From Marinobacter pelagius (GTDB lineage Bacteria; Pseudomonadota; Gammaproteobacteria; Pseudomonadales; Oleiphilaceae), in NCBI RefSeq assembly GCF_900114925.1, contig NZ_FOUR01000007.1:124001-188000 (forward strand): 64,000 bases of DNA. Reading direction: 5' to 3'. The notes below the pieces were generated by a model. That model ran no database searches. It saw only the letters and a list, made by a program, of their open reading frames with translations, and was not told the origin of the DNA. Made by a program: the position numbers and the translations under genes. This document shows positions 56,197 through 64,000 of this stretch, in pieces (within the stretch, counting starts at the first letter, position 1; every line of letters starts with the position of its first letter).

Positions 56197-56790
56197 TCAG
56201 GACTGATGCTTGGGCTGGTACTGGCCGGCATCGACCCGGGGACGGTCCGGCTCCCCTTTCTCCAGAGGCTCACACTCTACCAGGCTTGCCAGTGAGCGGC
56301 GGGTCAGTCGCTGATACTCCTCGGTGCCCTTTTTCTTCCAATCCACTTCCTTGTCACTGAGCGTGCGCAGGACCTTGGCGGGCGAACCGACAATCAGGGA
56401 CGCAGGCTCGCACTGGAATTTGGCCTTCACCAGGGCTCCGGCCCCGACGATGGAACGGGGCGCAATATGGGCCTCATCCATCACAACGGCGTTCATCCCG
56501 ACCATGGCGTCTTCTCCCACGATGCAACCGTGCAGGATCGCCCCATGGCCGACGTGGCCATTCTTCTCGATCACCGTGTCCATACCGGGGAAGGCATGCA
56601 TGACGCAGGTGTCCTGGATGTTGGACCCTTCCTTGAGGACAACACGCCCGAAATCACCCCGCAAACAGGCGGCCGGCCCGACGTAGCAGTCCGGCCCGAT
56701 CCAGACGTCACCAATCAGCACGGCGCTCGGGTGAACATAAGCGGTGGGGTGGACAACCGGGACAACACCTTCAATGCTGTATACGGGCAT
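56197..56790 (-). CDS. paaY: phenylacetic acid degradation protein PaaY (gamma-carbonic-anhydrase-fold)
   Basis: A 197-residue left-handed beta-helix protein. Hexapeptide repeats span about residues 12-150, with metal-binding His in the HPSAV, MHAFPG and GHGAILHG regions. PaaY homologues are hotdog-independent thioesterases that clear dead-end CoA thioesters in phenylacetate degradation. The neighbouring paa genes support the name over other gamma-class carbonic anhydrases. AGGAGA precedes ATG 56790. It is divergent from paaG. Confidence 0.88.
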   Translation of the reverse strand: MPVYSIEGVVPVVHPTAYVHPSAVLIGDVWIGPDCYVGPAACLRGDFGRVVLKEGSNIQDTCVMHAFPGMDTVIEKNGHVGHGAILHGCIVGEDAMVGMNAVVMDEAHIAPRSIVGAGALVKAKFQCEPASLIVGSPAKVLRTLSDKEVDWKKKGTEEYQRLTRRSLASLVECEPLEKGEPDRPRVDAGQYQPKHQS

Positions 56791-56850
56791 AACTTTCTCC
56801 TGTTGGCAGGGGGTACCGGCACGCAGCCTTATGGAACCCAAAACGATTGT

Positions 56851-56873
56851 TGTGATTCATTTTCCGTATCACA
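56851..56873. promoter_or_regulatory. inverted repeat TGTGAT-N11-ATCACA, paa site a
   Basis: A 6-bp perfect inverted repeat. The right half is in TTCCGTATCACAT, which matches the repeated paa motif TT-C/A-N-GTATCA-C/T. The spacing rules out a CRP site. It is 61 bases upstream of paaY. Confidence 0.5.
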
Positions 56874-57020
56874 TTATCCGTTTTTGTGTGGAATTTCATG
56901 CCCCCGGGCGGCTTAACAACGATCAATTGCCTTCGAAATGGCTATAAAAAACTCAACACCCAAATTTATTTTTCTTTATTTTCATCAAGATAAGCAGCCA
57001 AATTATCCCCAGAATGCCAA

Positions 57021-57032
57021 AGTGATACAGAA
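57021..57032 (-). promoter_or_regulatory. paa motif site b
   Basis: On the minus strand this reads TTCTGTATCACT, matching sites at 56866 and 62855 in nine or more positions. It lies 18 bases upstream of the paaG -35 box. Confidence 0.45.
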
Positions 57033-57049
57033 GTCGATACCACGACTCC

Positions 57050-57077
57050 TTGACGGGTATCAATTCTGAGATATACT
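57050..57077 (+). promoter_or_regulatory. predicted sigma-70 promoter of paaGHIJK
   Basis: TTGACG at 57050-57055, a 16-base spacer and TATACT at 57072-57077. Five of six bases match in each box. The spacer contains GTATCA (57057-57062), so a protein bound there would block RNA polymerase. Confidence 0.6.
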
Positions 57078-57361
57078 CATTCACGCATTCGGCCCTGACA
57101 GACCAGATTAACCAGGGCATGCAGCGCCCGGAATCTGACCGGCGAAGCCGGCACCTGAGACAAAAACAAAGTCACACCGGATTGCTTATGCCAAACAACC
57201 TGCACATCACGCCCGCAGCAGCGGTAACGGGAATGACCGATACCGCCACTGCAAACCTCCGCCCGGACACCTGTCGCGTGCTCCGGGGGATCTTCGCCAT
57301 TCCTGTCACGGGACGCTGAGCGTCTCTAACCATTTCTTGCTACCAACAACGGGACAACACC

Positions 57362-58153
57362 ATGACCCAGCCGAGCATCCTTCTTGAAATCGATCAGGGC
57401 GTCGCCCTGCTCACCCTGAACCGACCGGACAACCTCAACAGCTTCAATGTCGAGATGCACGAGCGCATGCGCGATGCCATCGACACCGTTCGCAAGGACG
57501 AGACCGTTCGGGTGCTGGTGATTACCGGTTCCGGCCGGGGATTCTGTGCCGGCCAGGACCTCTCTGACCGCAGCGTATCCCCGGGTCAGGAGATGCCGGA
57601 TCTTGGCGCTTCCCTGGAAAACTATTACAACCCGATGATGCGCAGCCTGCGCGATCTGCCCATGCCCGTGCTGTGCGCGGTGAACGGGGTAGCCGCCGGC
57701 GCCGGTGCCAACATCGCCCTGGCCTGCGACATTACTCTGGCCGCCCGCTCCGCCAGCTTCGTACAGGCTTTCTGCAAGCTGGGCCTGGTGCCGGATTCCG
57801 GCGGTACCTGGACCCTGCCCCGGGTGGCAGGCATGGCCCGCGCCAAGGGCATGGCCCTGCTGGGCGGCAAGATCGGCGCGGAAAAGGCGGAAGACTGGGG
57901 CATGATCTGGCAGTGCGTGGACGACGACCAGCTAATGGAAGAAACCATGAAACTGGCCCGCCACTTTGCCACCCAGCCCACCAAGGGCCTGGCACTGATC
58001 AAGCAGGCGCTGCACGCCAGCGTCAACAACACCTTTGAAGAGCAGATCAACCTCGAACGGGATCTGCAGCGGGAAGCCGGTCGCACCGAAGACTACCGCG
58101 AAGGCGTGGCCGCCTTCATGGAAAAACGCACACCGTCTTTCAAGGGGAAATAA
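57362..58153 (+). CDS. paaG: 1,2-epoxyphenylacetyl-CoA isomerase (PaaG)
   Basis: A crotonase-fold enzyme that converts the ring epoxide of phenylacetyl-CoA to an oxepin-CoA. The 263-residue protein has the oxyanion-hole segments GRGFCAGQDLSDR and NGVAAGAGANIALACD, and GLVPDSGGTWTLPR with Asp (not Glu) as the catalytic acid, a PaaG feature. This and the length separate it from PaaF-type hydratases. First gene of the operon, three bases before paaH. Confidence 0.93.
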   Translation: MTQPSILLEIDQGVALLTLNRPDNLNSFNVEMHERMRDAIDTVRKDETVRVLVITGSGRGFCAGQDLSDRSVSPGQEMPDLGASLENYYNPMMRSLRDLPMPVLCAVNGVAAGAGANIALACDITLAARSASFVQAFCKLGLVPDSGGTWTLPRVAGMARAKGMALLGGKIGAEKAEDWGMIWQCVDDDQLMEETMKLARHFATQPTKGLALIKQALHASVNNTFEEQINLERDLQREAGRTEDYREGVAAFMEKRTPSFKGK

Positions 58154-58156
58154 ACC

Positions 58157-59677
58157 ATGCCGGCACTGGATACCCAAACCAAGGTTGCAGTCATCGGCGC
58201 CGGCGCCATGGGCGCCGGCATCGCCCAGGTAGCGGCCCAGGCTGGGCACCATGTCTTCCTGCATGACCAGCGTGAAGGGGCCGCCGAGGCCGGACGCGAC
58301 GGCATTGCCAAGGTGCTGCAACGCCGTGTGGACAAGGGCAAGATGGACCAGCAGGATCTGGATGCCCTCCTCAACCGCATCCAGCCGGTGGCCGATCTCT
58401 CGGAAGTGGCCGAGAGCGGGCTGGTGATCGAGGCGATCGTGGAGAACCTCGACATCAAGCGTGGCCTGCTGGCAGACCTCGAAGCACTGTGCCGCGAGGA
58501 CGCCATCCTCGCCACCAACACCTCCTCCATTTCCGTCACCTCACTGGGTGCCGGCATGAAGCATCCAGGGCGCCTGGTGGGCATGCACTTCTTCAACCCC
58601 GCTCCGCTGATGGCGCTGGTGGAAGTGGTGCTGGGCCTGGCCACTGACAAGGCCGTTGCCGAGACCGTGTACGACACCGCCGCCAACTGGGGCAAGAAAC
58701 CGGTCTATGCAACTTCGACTCCCGGCTTCATCGTCAACCGGGTCGCCCGGCCGTTCTACGCCGAGAGTCTGCGTCTGGTCCAGGAACAGGCTGCGGACCC
58801 GGCCACCCTTGACGCCCTGATGCGCGAGGCCGGCAACTTCCGCATGGGCGCCTTCGAGCTCACCGACCTGATCGGCCATGACGTCAACTACGCGGTGACC
58901 AACTCGGTGTTCAACGCCTACTACCAGGACACCCGTTTCCTGCCGTCACTGGTTCAGCAGGAGCTGGTCTCCGCGGGCCATCTTGGTCGCAAGAGTGGCC
59001 AGGGCTTCTATAGTTACCAGGAGGGGGCCGAACGCCCCGAGCCGCAGACCGAAGCTCCGCGCCAGAGCAATGAATCTGTGGTTATTGTCGAAGGCAGCCT
59101 GGGCCCTGCGTCGGCCCTGGTGGATCGCCTCCGTGATGCGGGTCTGAAGATCATCGAGCGGGCCGGCAACGGTCAGCTGCGTTTTGGCCAGGCCGTACTG
59201 GCCCTGACTGACGGCCGTCTGGCCACCGAGCGGGCCGCCGAGGAAGGCTGCGCCAATCTGGTGCTGTTCGACCTTGCCTTCGACTACGCCCAGGCCTCCC
59301 GCCTGGCGATTGCGGCGGCGGATCAGGCCTCCGGGCAGGCCATCGACGACGCCTGCGCCCTGCTGCAGAAGGCCGGCCTTGCGGTCAGCCGCATTGCCGA
59401 TCGCCCGGGCCTGGTGATCATGCGCACCGTCGCCATGCTGGCGAACGAGGGTGCCGATGCCCACCTGCACGGAGTCGCCACGGTTGCCGATATCGATCTG
59501 GCCATGAAAGCCGGCCTGAATTACCCGGAAGGTCCCCTGAGCTGGAGTGACCGTCTCGGGGCCGGCCGCACCTTCACCGTGCTGACCAACATCCAGAACA
59601 GCTACGGCGAGGATCGCTACCGGCCGTCGCTGCTGCTGAGAAAGAACTGTTTTGCCAACAAGGGGTTTTACGCATGA
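58157..59677 (+). CDS. paaH: 3-hydroxyadipyl-CoA dehydrogenase (PaaH)
   Basis: A 506-residue NAD-dependent dehydrogenase. The Rossmann loop VIGAGAMGAGIAQVAAQAGH is at the N-terminus, with NTSSISVT and the catalytic His region GMHFFNPAPLMALVEVV. There are two C-terminal 3HCDH domains, the second following a variable linker. PaaH oxidises 3-hydroxyadipyl-CoA. Its length equals that of long PaaH/PaaC proteins. The stop overlaps paaI by ATGA. Confidence 0.94.
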   Translation: MPALDTQTKVAVIGAGAMGAGIAQVAAQAGHHVFLHDQREGAAEAGRDGIAKVLQRRVDKGKMDQQDLDALLNRIQPVADLSEVAESGLVIEAIVENLDIKRGLLADLEALCREDAILATNTSSISVTSLGAGMKHPGRLVGMHFFNPAPLMALVEVVLGLATDKAVAETVYDTAANWGKKPVYATSTPGFIVNRVARPFYAESLRLVQEQAADPATLDALMREAGNFRMGAFELTDLIGHDVNYAVTNSVFNAYYQDTRFLPSLVQQELVSAGHLGRKSGQGFYSYQEGAERPEPQTEAPRQSNESVVIVEGSLGPASALVDRLRDAGLKIIERAGNGQLRFGQAVLALTDGRLATERAAEEGCANLVLFDLAFDYAQASRLAIAAADQASGQAIDDACALLQKAGLAVSRIADRPGLVIMRTVAMLANEGADAHLHGVATVADIDLAMKAGLNYPEGPLSWSDRLGAGRTFTVLTNIQNSYGEDRYRPSLLLRKNCFANKGFYA

Positions 59678-60131
59678 GCACTATCGATCAACAGAAACCC
59701 GATCCACAGAAACTGGCGGAAGAATGTGCCGAGTCCATGTTCGCCAGGGACCGTGCCAGCCAGAAACTGGGCATGAAAATCGAATCCGTAGCCCCCGGCA
59801 AGGCCATCCTGACCATGACTGTCGGCCCCGACATGATCCAGGGCCACGGCTCCTGCCACGGCGGTTACCTGTTTACCCTGGCGGATTCCGCCTTTGCGTT
59901 TGCCTGCAACAGCTATGACCGGGCCACCGTGGCTTCCGGCTGCAGCATTGACTACATGTCCGGCGCCAAAGAGGGCGACCTGCTGACCGCCACCGCGGAA
60001 GAGCGTTCCCGGGGCGGCCGTACCGGCATTTACGACATTACCCTGACCAACCAGGACGGCCGCACCGTGGCACTGTTCCGCGGCCGCTCCTATGAAGTTC
60101 GCGGCACCGTCCGCAATTCGGAGGACAATTC

Positions 60132-60135
<4 letters not shown>
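59674..60135 (+). CDS. paaI: hydroxyphenylacetyl-CoA thioesterase (PaaI)
   Basis: A 153-residue hotdog-fold thioesterase with the family motif QGHGSCHGGYLFTLADSAFAFACNS, including the catalytic Asp region. It rescues CoA from ring-hydroxylated dead-end products. ATGA overlaps join it to paaH upstream and paaJ downstream. Confidence 0.94.
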
Positions 60136-61379
<1,244 letters not shown>

Positions 61380-61436
61380 CACCATCATCACCAATGACAC
61401 GCTGACTCAAGACCCAAGAACACGCAGGATTCGATT

Positions 61437-62744
61437 ATGAGCTTACCTCTGCAGAAAATCGGCAAACTCGATCGCATGGAAACCGCCAGCATCGACGAGC
61501 TTCGTCACGAACAGCTTCAGCGCCTGCGCTGGAGCGTGGTCCATGCCTACACCAATGTTCCGTTCTACCGGAAGGCATTTGATGACATCGGCCTGAAGCC
61601 CATGGACATCAACTCCCTGGAAGATCTGGCCAAGATCCCGTTCACCACCAAATCCGACCTGCGCGACAACTACCCGTTCGGCATGTTTGCCACGCCGATG
61701 TCTGACGTGGTCCGGGTGCACGCATCCAGCGGTACTACCGGCCAGCCGACCGTTGTCGGCTACACCCAGGGTGACATCAACACCTGGGCCGACATCGTGG
61801 CCCGCAGCATCCGCGCAGGCGGCGGGCACCGCGGTGACAAGGTTCACGTTTCCTATGGTTACGGTCTGTTCACCGGCGGCCTGGGCGCCCATTACGGTGC
61901 CGAACGGCTGGGTTGTACCGTTATCCCCATGTCTGGCGGCCAGACCGAGAAGCAGGTTCAGCTGATCAAAGACTTCCAGCCGGACATCATCATGGTGACC
62001 CCGTCCTACATGCTGAACATCGCTGACGAGATGGATCGCCAGGGCATTGATCCGCACAAACTGCCGCTGCGTCTGGGCATCTTCGGTGCCGAGCCCTGGA
62101 CCAACAGCATGCGCACAGAGCTCGAAGAGCGTCTGGGCATTCAGGCCCTGGACATCTACGGCCTGTCCGAGGTCATGGGCCCGGGTGTGGGCATGGAATG
62201 CATCGAGACCAAGGACGGCCCGACCATCTGGGAAGATCACTTCTATCCGGAAATCATCGATCCGAACACCGGCGAGGTGCTTCCGGACGGCGAGTATGGC
62301 GAGCTGGTTTTCACTTCCCTGACCAAGGTCGCGCTACCGATCCTGCGTTATCGCACCCGTGACCTGACCCGCCTGCTGCCGGGCACGGCCCGCCCGATGC
62401 GTCGTATCGACAAGATCACCGGCCGCAGCGATGACATGCTTATCATCCGGGGTGTGAACGTGTTCCCGAGTCAGATCGAGGAGCAGGTACTCAAGTGCGA
62501 GGCGCTGGCGCCGCATTACGAGATCGAAGTCTACAAGGAAGGCAACCTGGACTGCGTGGACATCCGTGCCGAACTCAAGCCGGAGGCCGGCATGGGTGAC
62601 GAGGTACGCGCCAAGGCCGCCAAGGAGCTGGCGCACCACATCAAGTCCTACATCGGCATCAGCACCCGTGTAGAAGTAGTGGAATCCAACCGCCTGGCCC
62701 GCTCCGAAGGCAAGGCCAAGCGGGTTATCGACCGCCGGAAGTAA
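61437..62744 (+). CDS. paaK: phenylacetate-CoA ligase (PaaK)
   Basis: A 435-residue AMP-forming CoA ligase that activates phenylacetate. Motifs seen: the P-loop HASSGTTGQPTVVGYT, the GLSEVMGPGVGMEC motif, YRTRDLTRLLPG and the C-terminal hinge GRSDDMLIIRGVNVFPSQIE. AGGA precedes the ATG, and it lies 57 bases after paaJ. A GC-rich hairpin follows. Confidence 0.95.
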   Translation: MSLPLQKIGKLDRMETASIDELRHEQLQRLRWSVVHAYTNVPFYRKAFDDIGLKPMDINSLEDLAKIPFTTKSDLRDNYPFGMFATPMSDVVRVHASSGTTGQPTVVGYTQGDINTWADIVARSIRAGGGHRGDKVHVSYGYGLFTGGLGAHYGAERLGCTVIPMSGGQTEKQVQLIKDFQPDIIMVTPSYMLNIADEMDRQGIDPHKLPLRLGIFGAEPWTNSMRTELEERLGIQALDIYGLSEVMGPGVGMECIETKDGPTIWEDHFYPEIIDPNTGEVLPDGEYGELVFTSLTKVALPILRYRTRDLTRLLPGTARPMRRIDKITGRSDDMLIIRGVNVFPSQIEEQVLKCEALAPHYEIEVYKEGNLDCVDIRAELKPEAGMGDEVRAKAAKELAHHIKSYIGISTRVEVVESNRLARSEGKAKRVIDRRK

Positions 62745-62751
62745 ATTCCGG

Positions 62752-62789
62752 TAGCGCCCCGACCGGTCCCCACGGCCGGCCGGGGTCCT
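62752..62789 (+). terminator. GC-rich hairpin after paaK
   Basis: CCCCGACCGG and CCGGCCGGGG form a 10-bp stem with one mismatch and a loop of about nine bases. The T run after it is poor (TCCTT), so it is a weak terminator or transcript-stabilising hairpin. Confidence 0.45.
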
Positions 62790-62801
62790 TACCATCCGGA
62801 T

Positions 62802-62842
62802 TATCGAGATTTAATTTAACTCTCTCATAATAGATCTCGATA
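62802..62842. promoter_or_regulatory. 9-bp inverted repeat upstream of paaA
   Basis: TATCGAGAT and ATCTCGATA are perfect inverted copies separated by 23 bases and followed by GTTTTTAA. It may be a second, low-GC terminator of paaK or a binding site. Confidence 0.4.
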
Positions 62843-62852
62843 GTTTTTAATT

Positions 62853-62883
62853 ACGTATCACTTTTTTTAGCCCAGGTATCAAA
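62853..62883 (+). promoter_or_regulatory. paa motif sites d and e
   Basis: TTACGTATCACTT holds GTATCA at 62855-62860, and CAGGTATCAAAC holds it at 62876-62881. The first matches sites a and b closely; the second matches only the core. They lie 60-85 bases upstream of the predicted paaA promoter. Confidence 0.45.
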
Positions 62884-62939
62884 CGCTTAAATAGTCATTA
62901 CGTAACCTTTTAAACTGACATGACACACAAATACGTTCC

Positions 62940-62967
62940 TTGATTTTTATTCAGTATCATTTAATAT
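62940..62967 (+). promoter_or_regulatory. predicted promoter of paaA
   Basis: TTGATT at 62940-62945, a 16-base spacer and TAATAT at 62962-62967. The spacer holds GTATCA (62954-62959, in TTCAGTATCATTT). This mirrors the paaG promoter, where the core also sits between the boxes. Confidence 0.5.
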
Positions 62968-63039
62968 TGATTGAAGTCAGAAAAATCATGAAGCGAGCAT
63001 CTTTGCTCACAGAACAACAAGCCGAACCGGAGGTATTGT

Positions 63040-64000
63040 ATGTACGCCCAGCTCGTTGAAACCGGAGCCAAGCGCGTCAAGAGCCTGGATGAGATGTCGC
63101 CCGAAGAGCGCGCATTCCAGGAAAAGATCGACGCCGAAGTTAAGATCGAACCGAAGAACTGGATGCCGGAGGGCTACCGCAAGACCCTCGTCCGTCAGAT
63201 TTCCCAGCACGCCCACTCCGAAGTGGTTGGCATGCTTCCGGAAGGCAACTGGGTGACCCGTGCCCCGACCCTCAAGCGCAAGCTGCAGCTGATGGCCAAG
63301 ATCCAGGACGAGGCCGGCCACGGCCTGTACCTGTACAGCGCCATGGAAACCCTCGGCGCCGATCGCGATGAGGAAATCGAGAAGCTGCACCAGGGCAAGG
63401 CCAAGTACTCCAGCATTTTCAACTACCCGACCCTGAACTGGGCGGACATGGGTGCCGTGGGCTGGCTGGTGGATGGCGCGGCCATCGTCAACCAGGTGGT
63501 CCTGCAGCGTACCTCCTACGGCCCCTACTCCCGGGCCATGATCCGCATCTGTAAGGAAGAGAGCTTCCACCAGCGTCAGGGCTACCAGATCCTGCTGGAC
63601 ATGATGCGTGAAGGCACCGAGGAGCAGAAGCAGATGGTGCAGGACGCCATCAACCGTCTGTGGTGGCCGGCGCTGATGATGTTCGGCCCGCACGACGACG
63701 AATCCCCGAACTCCCAGCAGTCCATGGCCTGGAAGATCAAGCGCAAGAGCAACGACGAACTGCGCCAGATGTTCATCGACCAGACCGTACCCCAGCTCGA
63801 GTACCTGGGCTGCACCGCACCGGACCCGGACCTGAAGTGGAATGAAGAAACCGGCCATTATGATTTCGGTGAAATCAACTGGCAGGAGTTCTACGACGTT
63901 CTCAAGGGCAACGGTCCCTGCAACCGCGAGCGCATCAAAACTCGCAAGAATGCAATTGACGAAGGCGCCTGGGTTCGCGAAGCCGCTGTCGCCTACGCCA
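63040..64000 (+). CDS. paaA: ring 1,2-phenylacetyl-CoA epoxidase subunit PaaA (3' end outside window)
   Basis: The catalytic di-iron subunit of the PaaABCE epoxidase. The frame is open to the window end, 320 codons of about 330. Visible are ferritin-like helices with iron ligands in [21 protein letters not shown] and [14 protein letters not shown] (ExxH motifs), typical of PaaA. GGAGG lies just before ATG 63040. It is separated from paaK by 295 bases with its own promoter. paaB, paaC and paaE would be expected downstream. Confidence 0.95.
   Translation, partial: MYAQLVETGAKRVKSLDEMSPEERAFQEKIDAEVKIEPKNWMPEGYRKTLVRQISQHAHSEVVGMLPEGNWVTRAPTLKRKLQLMAKIQDEAGHGLYLYSAMETLGADRDEEIEKLHQGKAKYSSIFNYPTLNWADMGAVGWLVDGAAIVNQVVLQRTSYGPYSRAMIRICKEESFHQRQGYQILLDMMREGTEEQKQMVQDAINRLWWPALMMFGPHDDESPNSQQSMAWKIKRKSNDELRQMFIDQTVPQLEYLGCTAPDPDLKWNEETGHYDFGEINWQEFYDVLKGNGPCNRERIKTRKNAIDEGAWVREAAVAYA

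Larger units (their letters stand above)
56791..57361. other. 571-base non-coding divergent region between paaY and paaG
   Basis: AT-rich relative to the genes around it. It holds a predicted paaG promoter (57050-57077), three GTATCA-type sites (56866, 57023 on the minus strand, 57057) and an inverted repeat TGTGAT-N11-ATCACA (56851-56873). The leader after the promoter is about 280 bases. A frame of 89 codons at 57050-57319 is open but lacks any support as a gene. Confidence 0.7.

Noticed and set aside
56851..56873. CRP binding site
   Set aside because: TGTGA and TCACA are 13 bases apart instead of 6, so it is treated as part of the paa motif instead.
57050..57319. An 89-codon open frame in the paaY-paaG gap
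   Set aside because: It begins with TTG at the predicted -35 box, has no ribosome site, no domain and an unremarkable composition; more likely leader sequence.

Overview
The window is ordinary chromosome of a high-GC gammaproteobacterium, most likely a Marinobacter or a close relative. This is inferred from Pseudomonas-type gene order (tetratricopeptide protein-lolB-ispE-prs-rplY-pth-ychF; dnaB-alr beside rpsF-rpsR-rplI-rlmB-rnr; lipB to proA; ubiX-mpl), a PPi-dependent phosphofructokinase, an Anr/FNR regulator and a phenylacetate catabolic cluster. I see no rRNA, CRISPR array, insertion sequence, prophage or integrase.

Layout. Bases 1-6022 hold lolB, ispE, tRNA-Gln, prs, rplY, pth, ychF and tRNA-Met. 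Bases 6200-12150 are a looser stretch: a stand-alone roadblock/LC7 protein, two tiny membrane proteins, a serine hydrolase, a charged secreted protein, metY, lipA and a Spy/CpxP-like protein. Bases 12391-16990 carry a YlqF-type GTPase, fabB, anr with a perfect FNR box in its leader, a palindromic repeat element, an RmlD-like reductase and a small unknown protein. Bases 17005-25543 are mostly minus strand: alr-dnaB, the rpsF-rpsR-DUF2232-rplI operon, rlmB-rnr, then tRNA-Leu on the plus strand. Bases 25688-34795 hold a large lipoprotein, an LCAD-like acyl-CoA dehydrogenase, ubiX, mpl, pfp, a glutaredoxin, a YqaA-like protein and an ABC1/UbiB-family protein. Bases 35045-45140 hold a canonical diguanylate cyclase and a minus-strand envelope/housekeeping cluster (lipB, DUF493, dacA, rlpA, rodA, mrdA, rlmH, rsfS, nadD, proA).

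Bases 45287-48794 are the most unusual part: three genes joined by 4-bp ATGA overlaps. Two encode membrane proteins with degenerate GGDEF domains that have lost the active-site motif but keep an RxxD inhibitory-site motif at the right spacing. The third encodes a DedA-PAP2 fusion with all PAP2 phosphatase motifs. I read this as a candidate c-di-GMP-sensing lipid flipping/dephosphorylation module.

Bases 48751-56149 hold a LON-domain protein overlapping a cNMP/HDOD protein, ilvD, a peptidoglycan-binding-domain protein, an AI-2E/PerM-like permease, two small unknown proteins (one with eight cysteines) and a haloalkane dehalogenase homologue whose nucleophile Asp is Asn. Bases 56197-64000 are a phenylacetate cluster: paaY on the minus strand, then paaGHIJK and the start of paaA on the plus strand. 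Six copies of GTATCA lie in its two non-coding gaps. Two of them sit in the spacers of the predicted paaG and paaA promoters, which suggests a repressor controlling both units.
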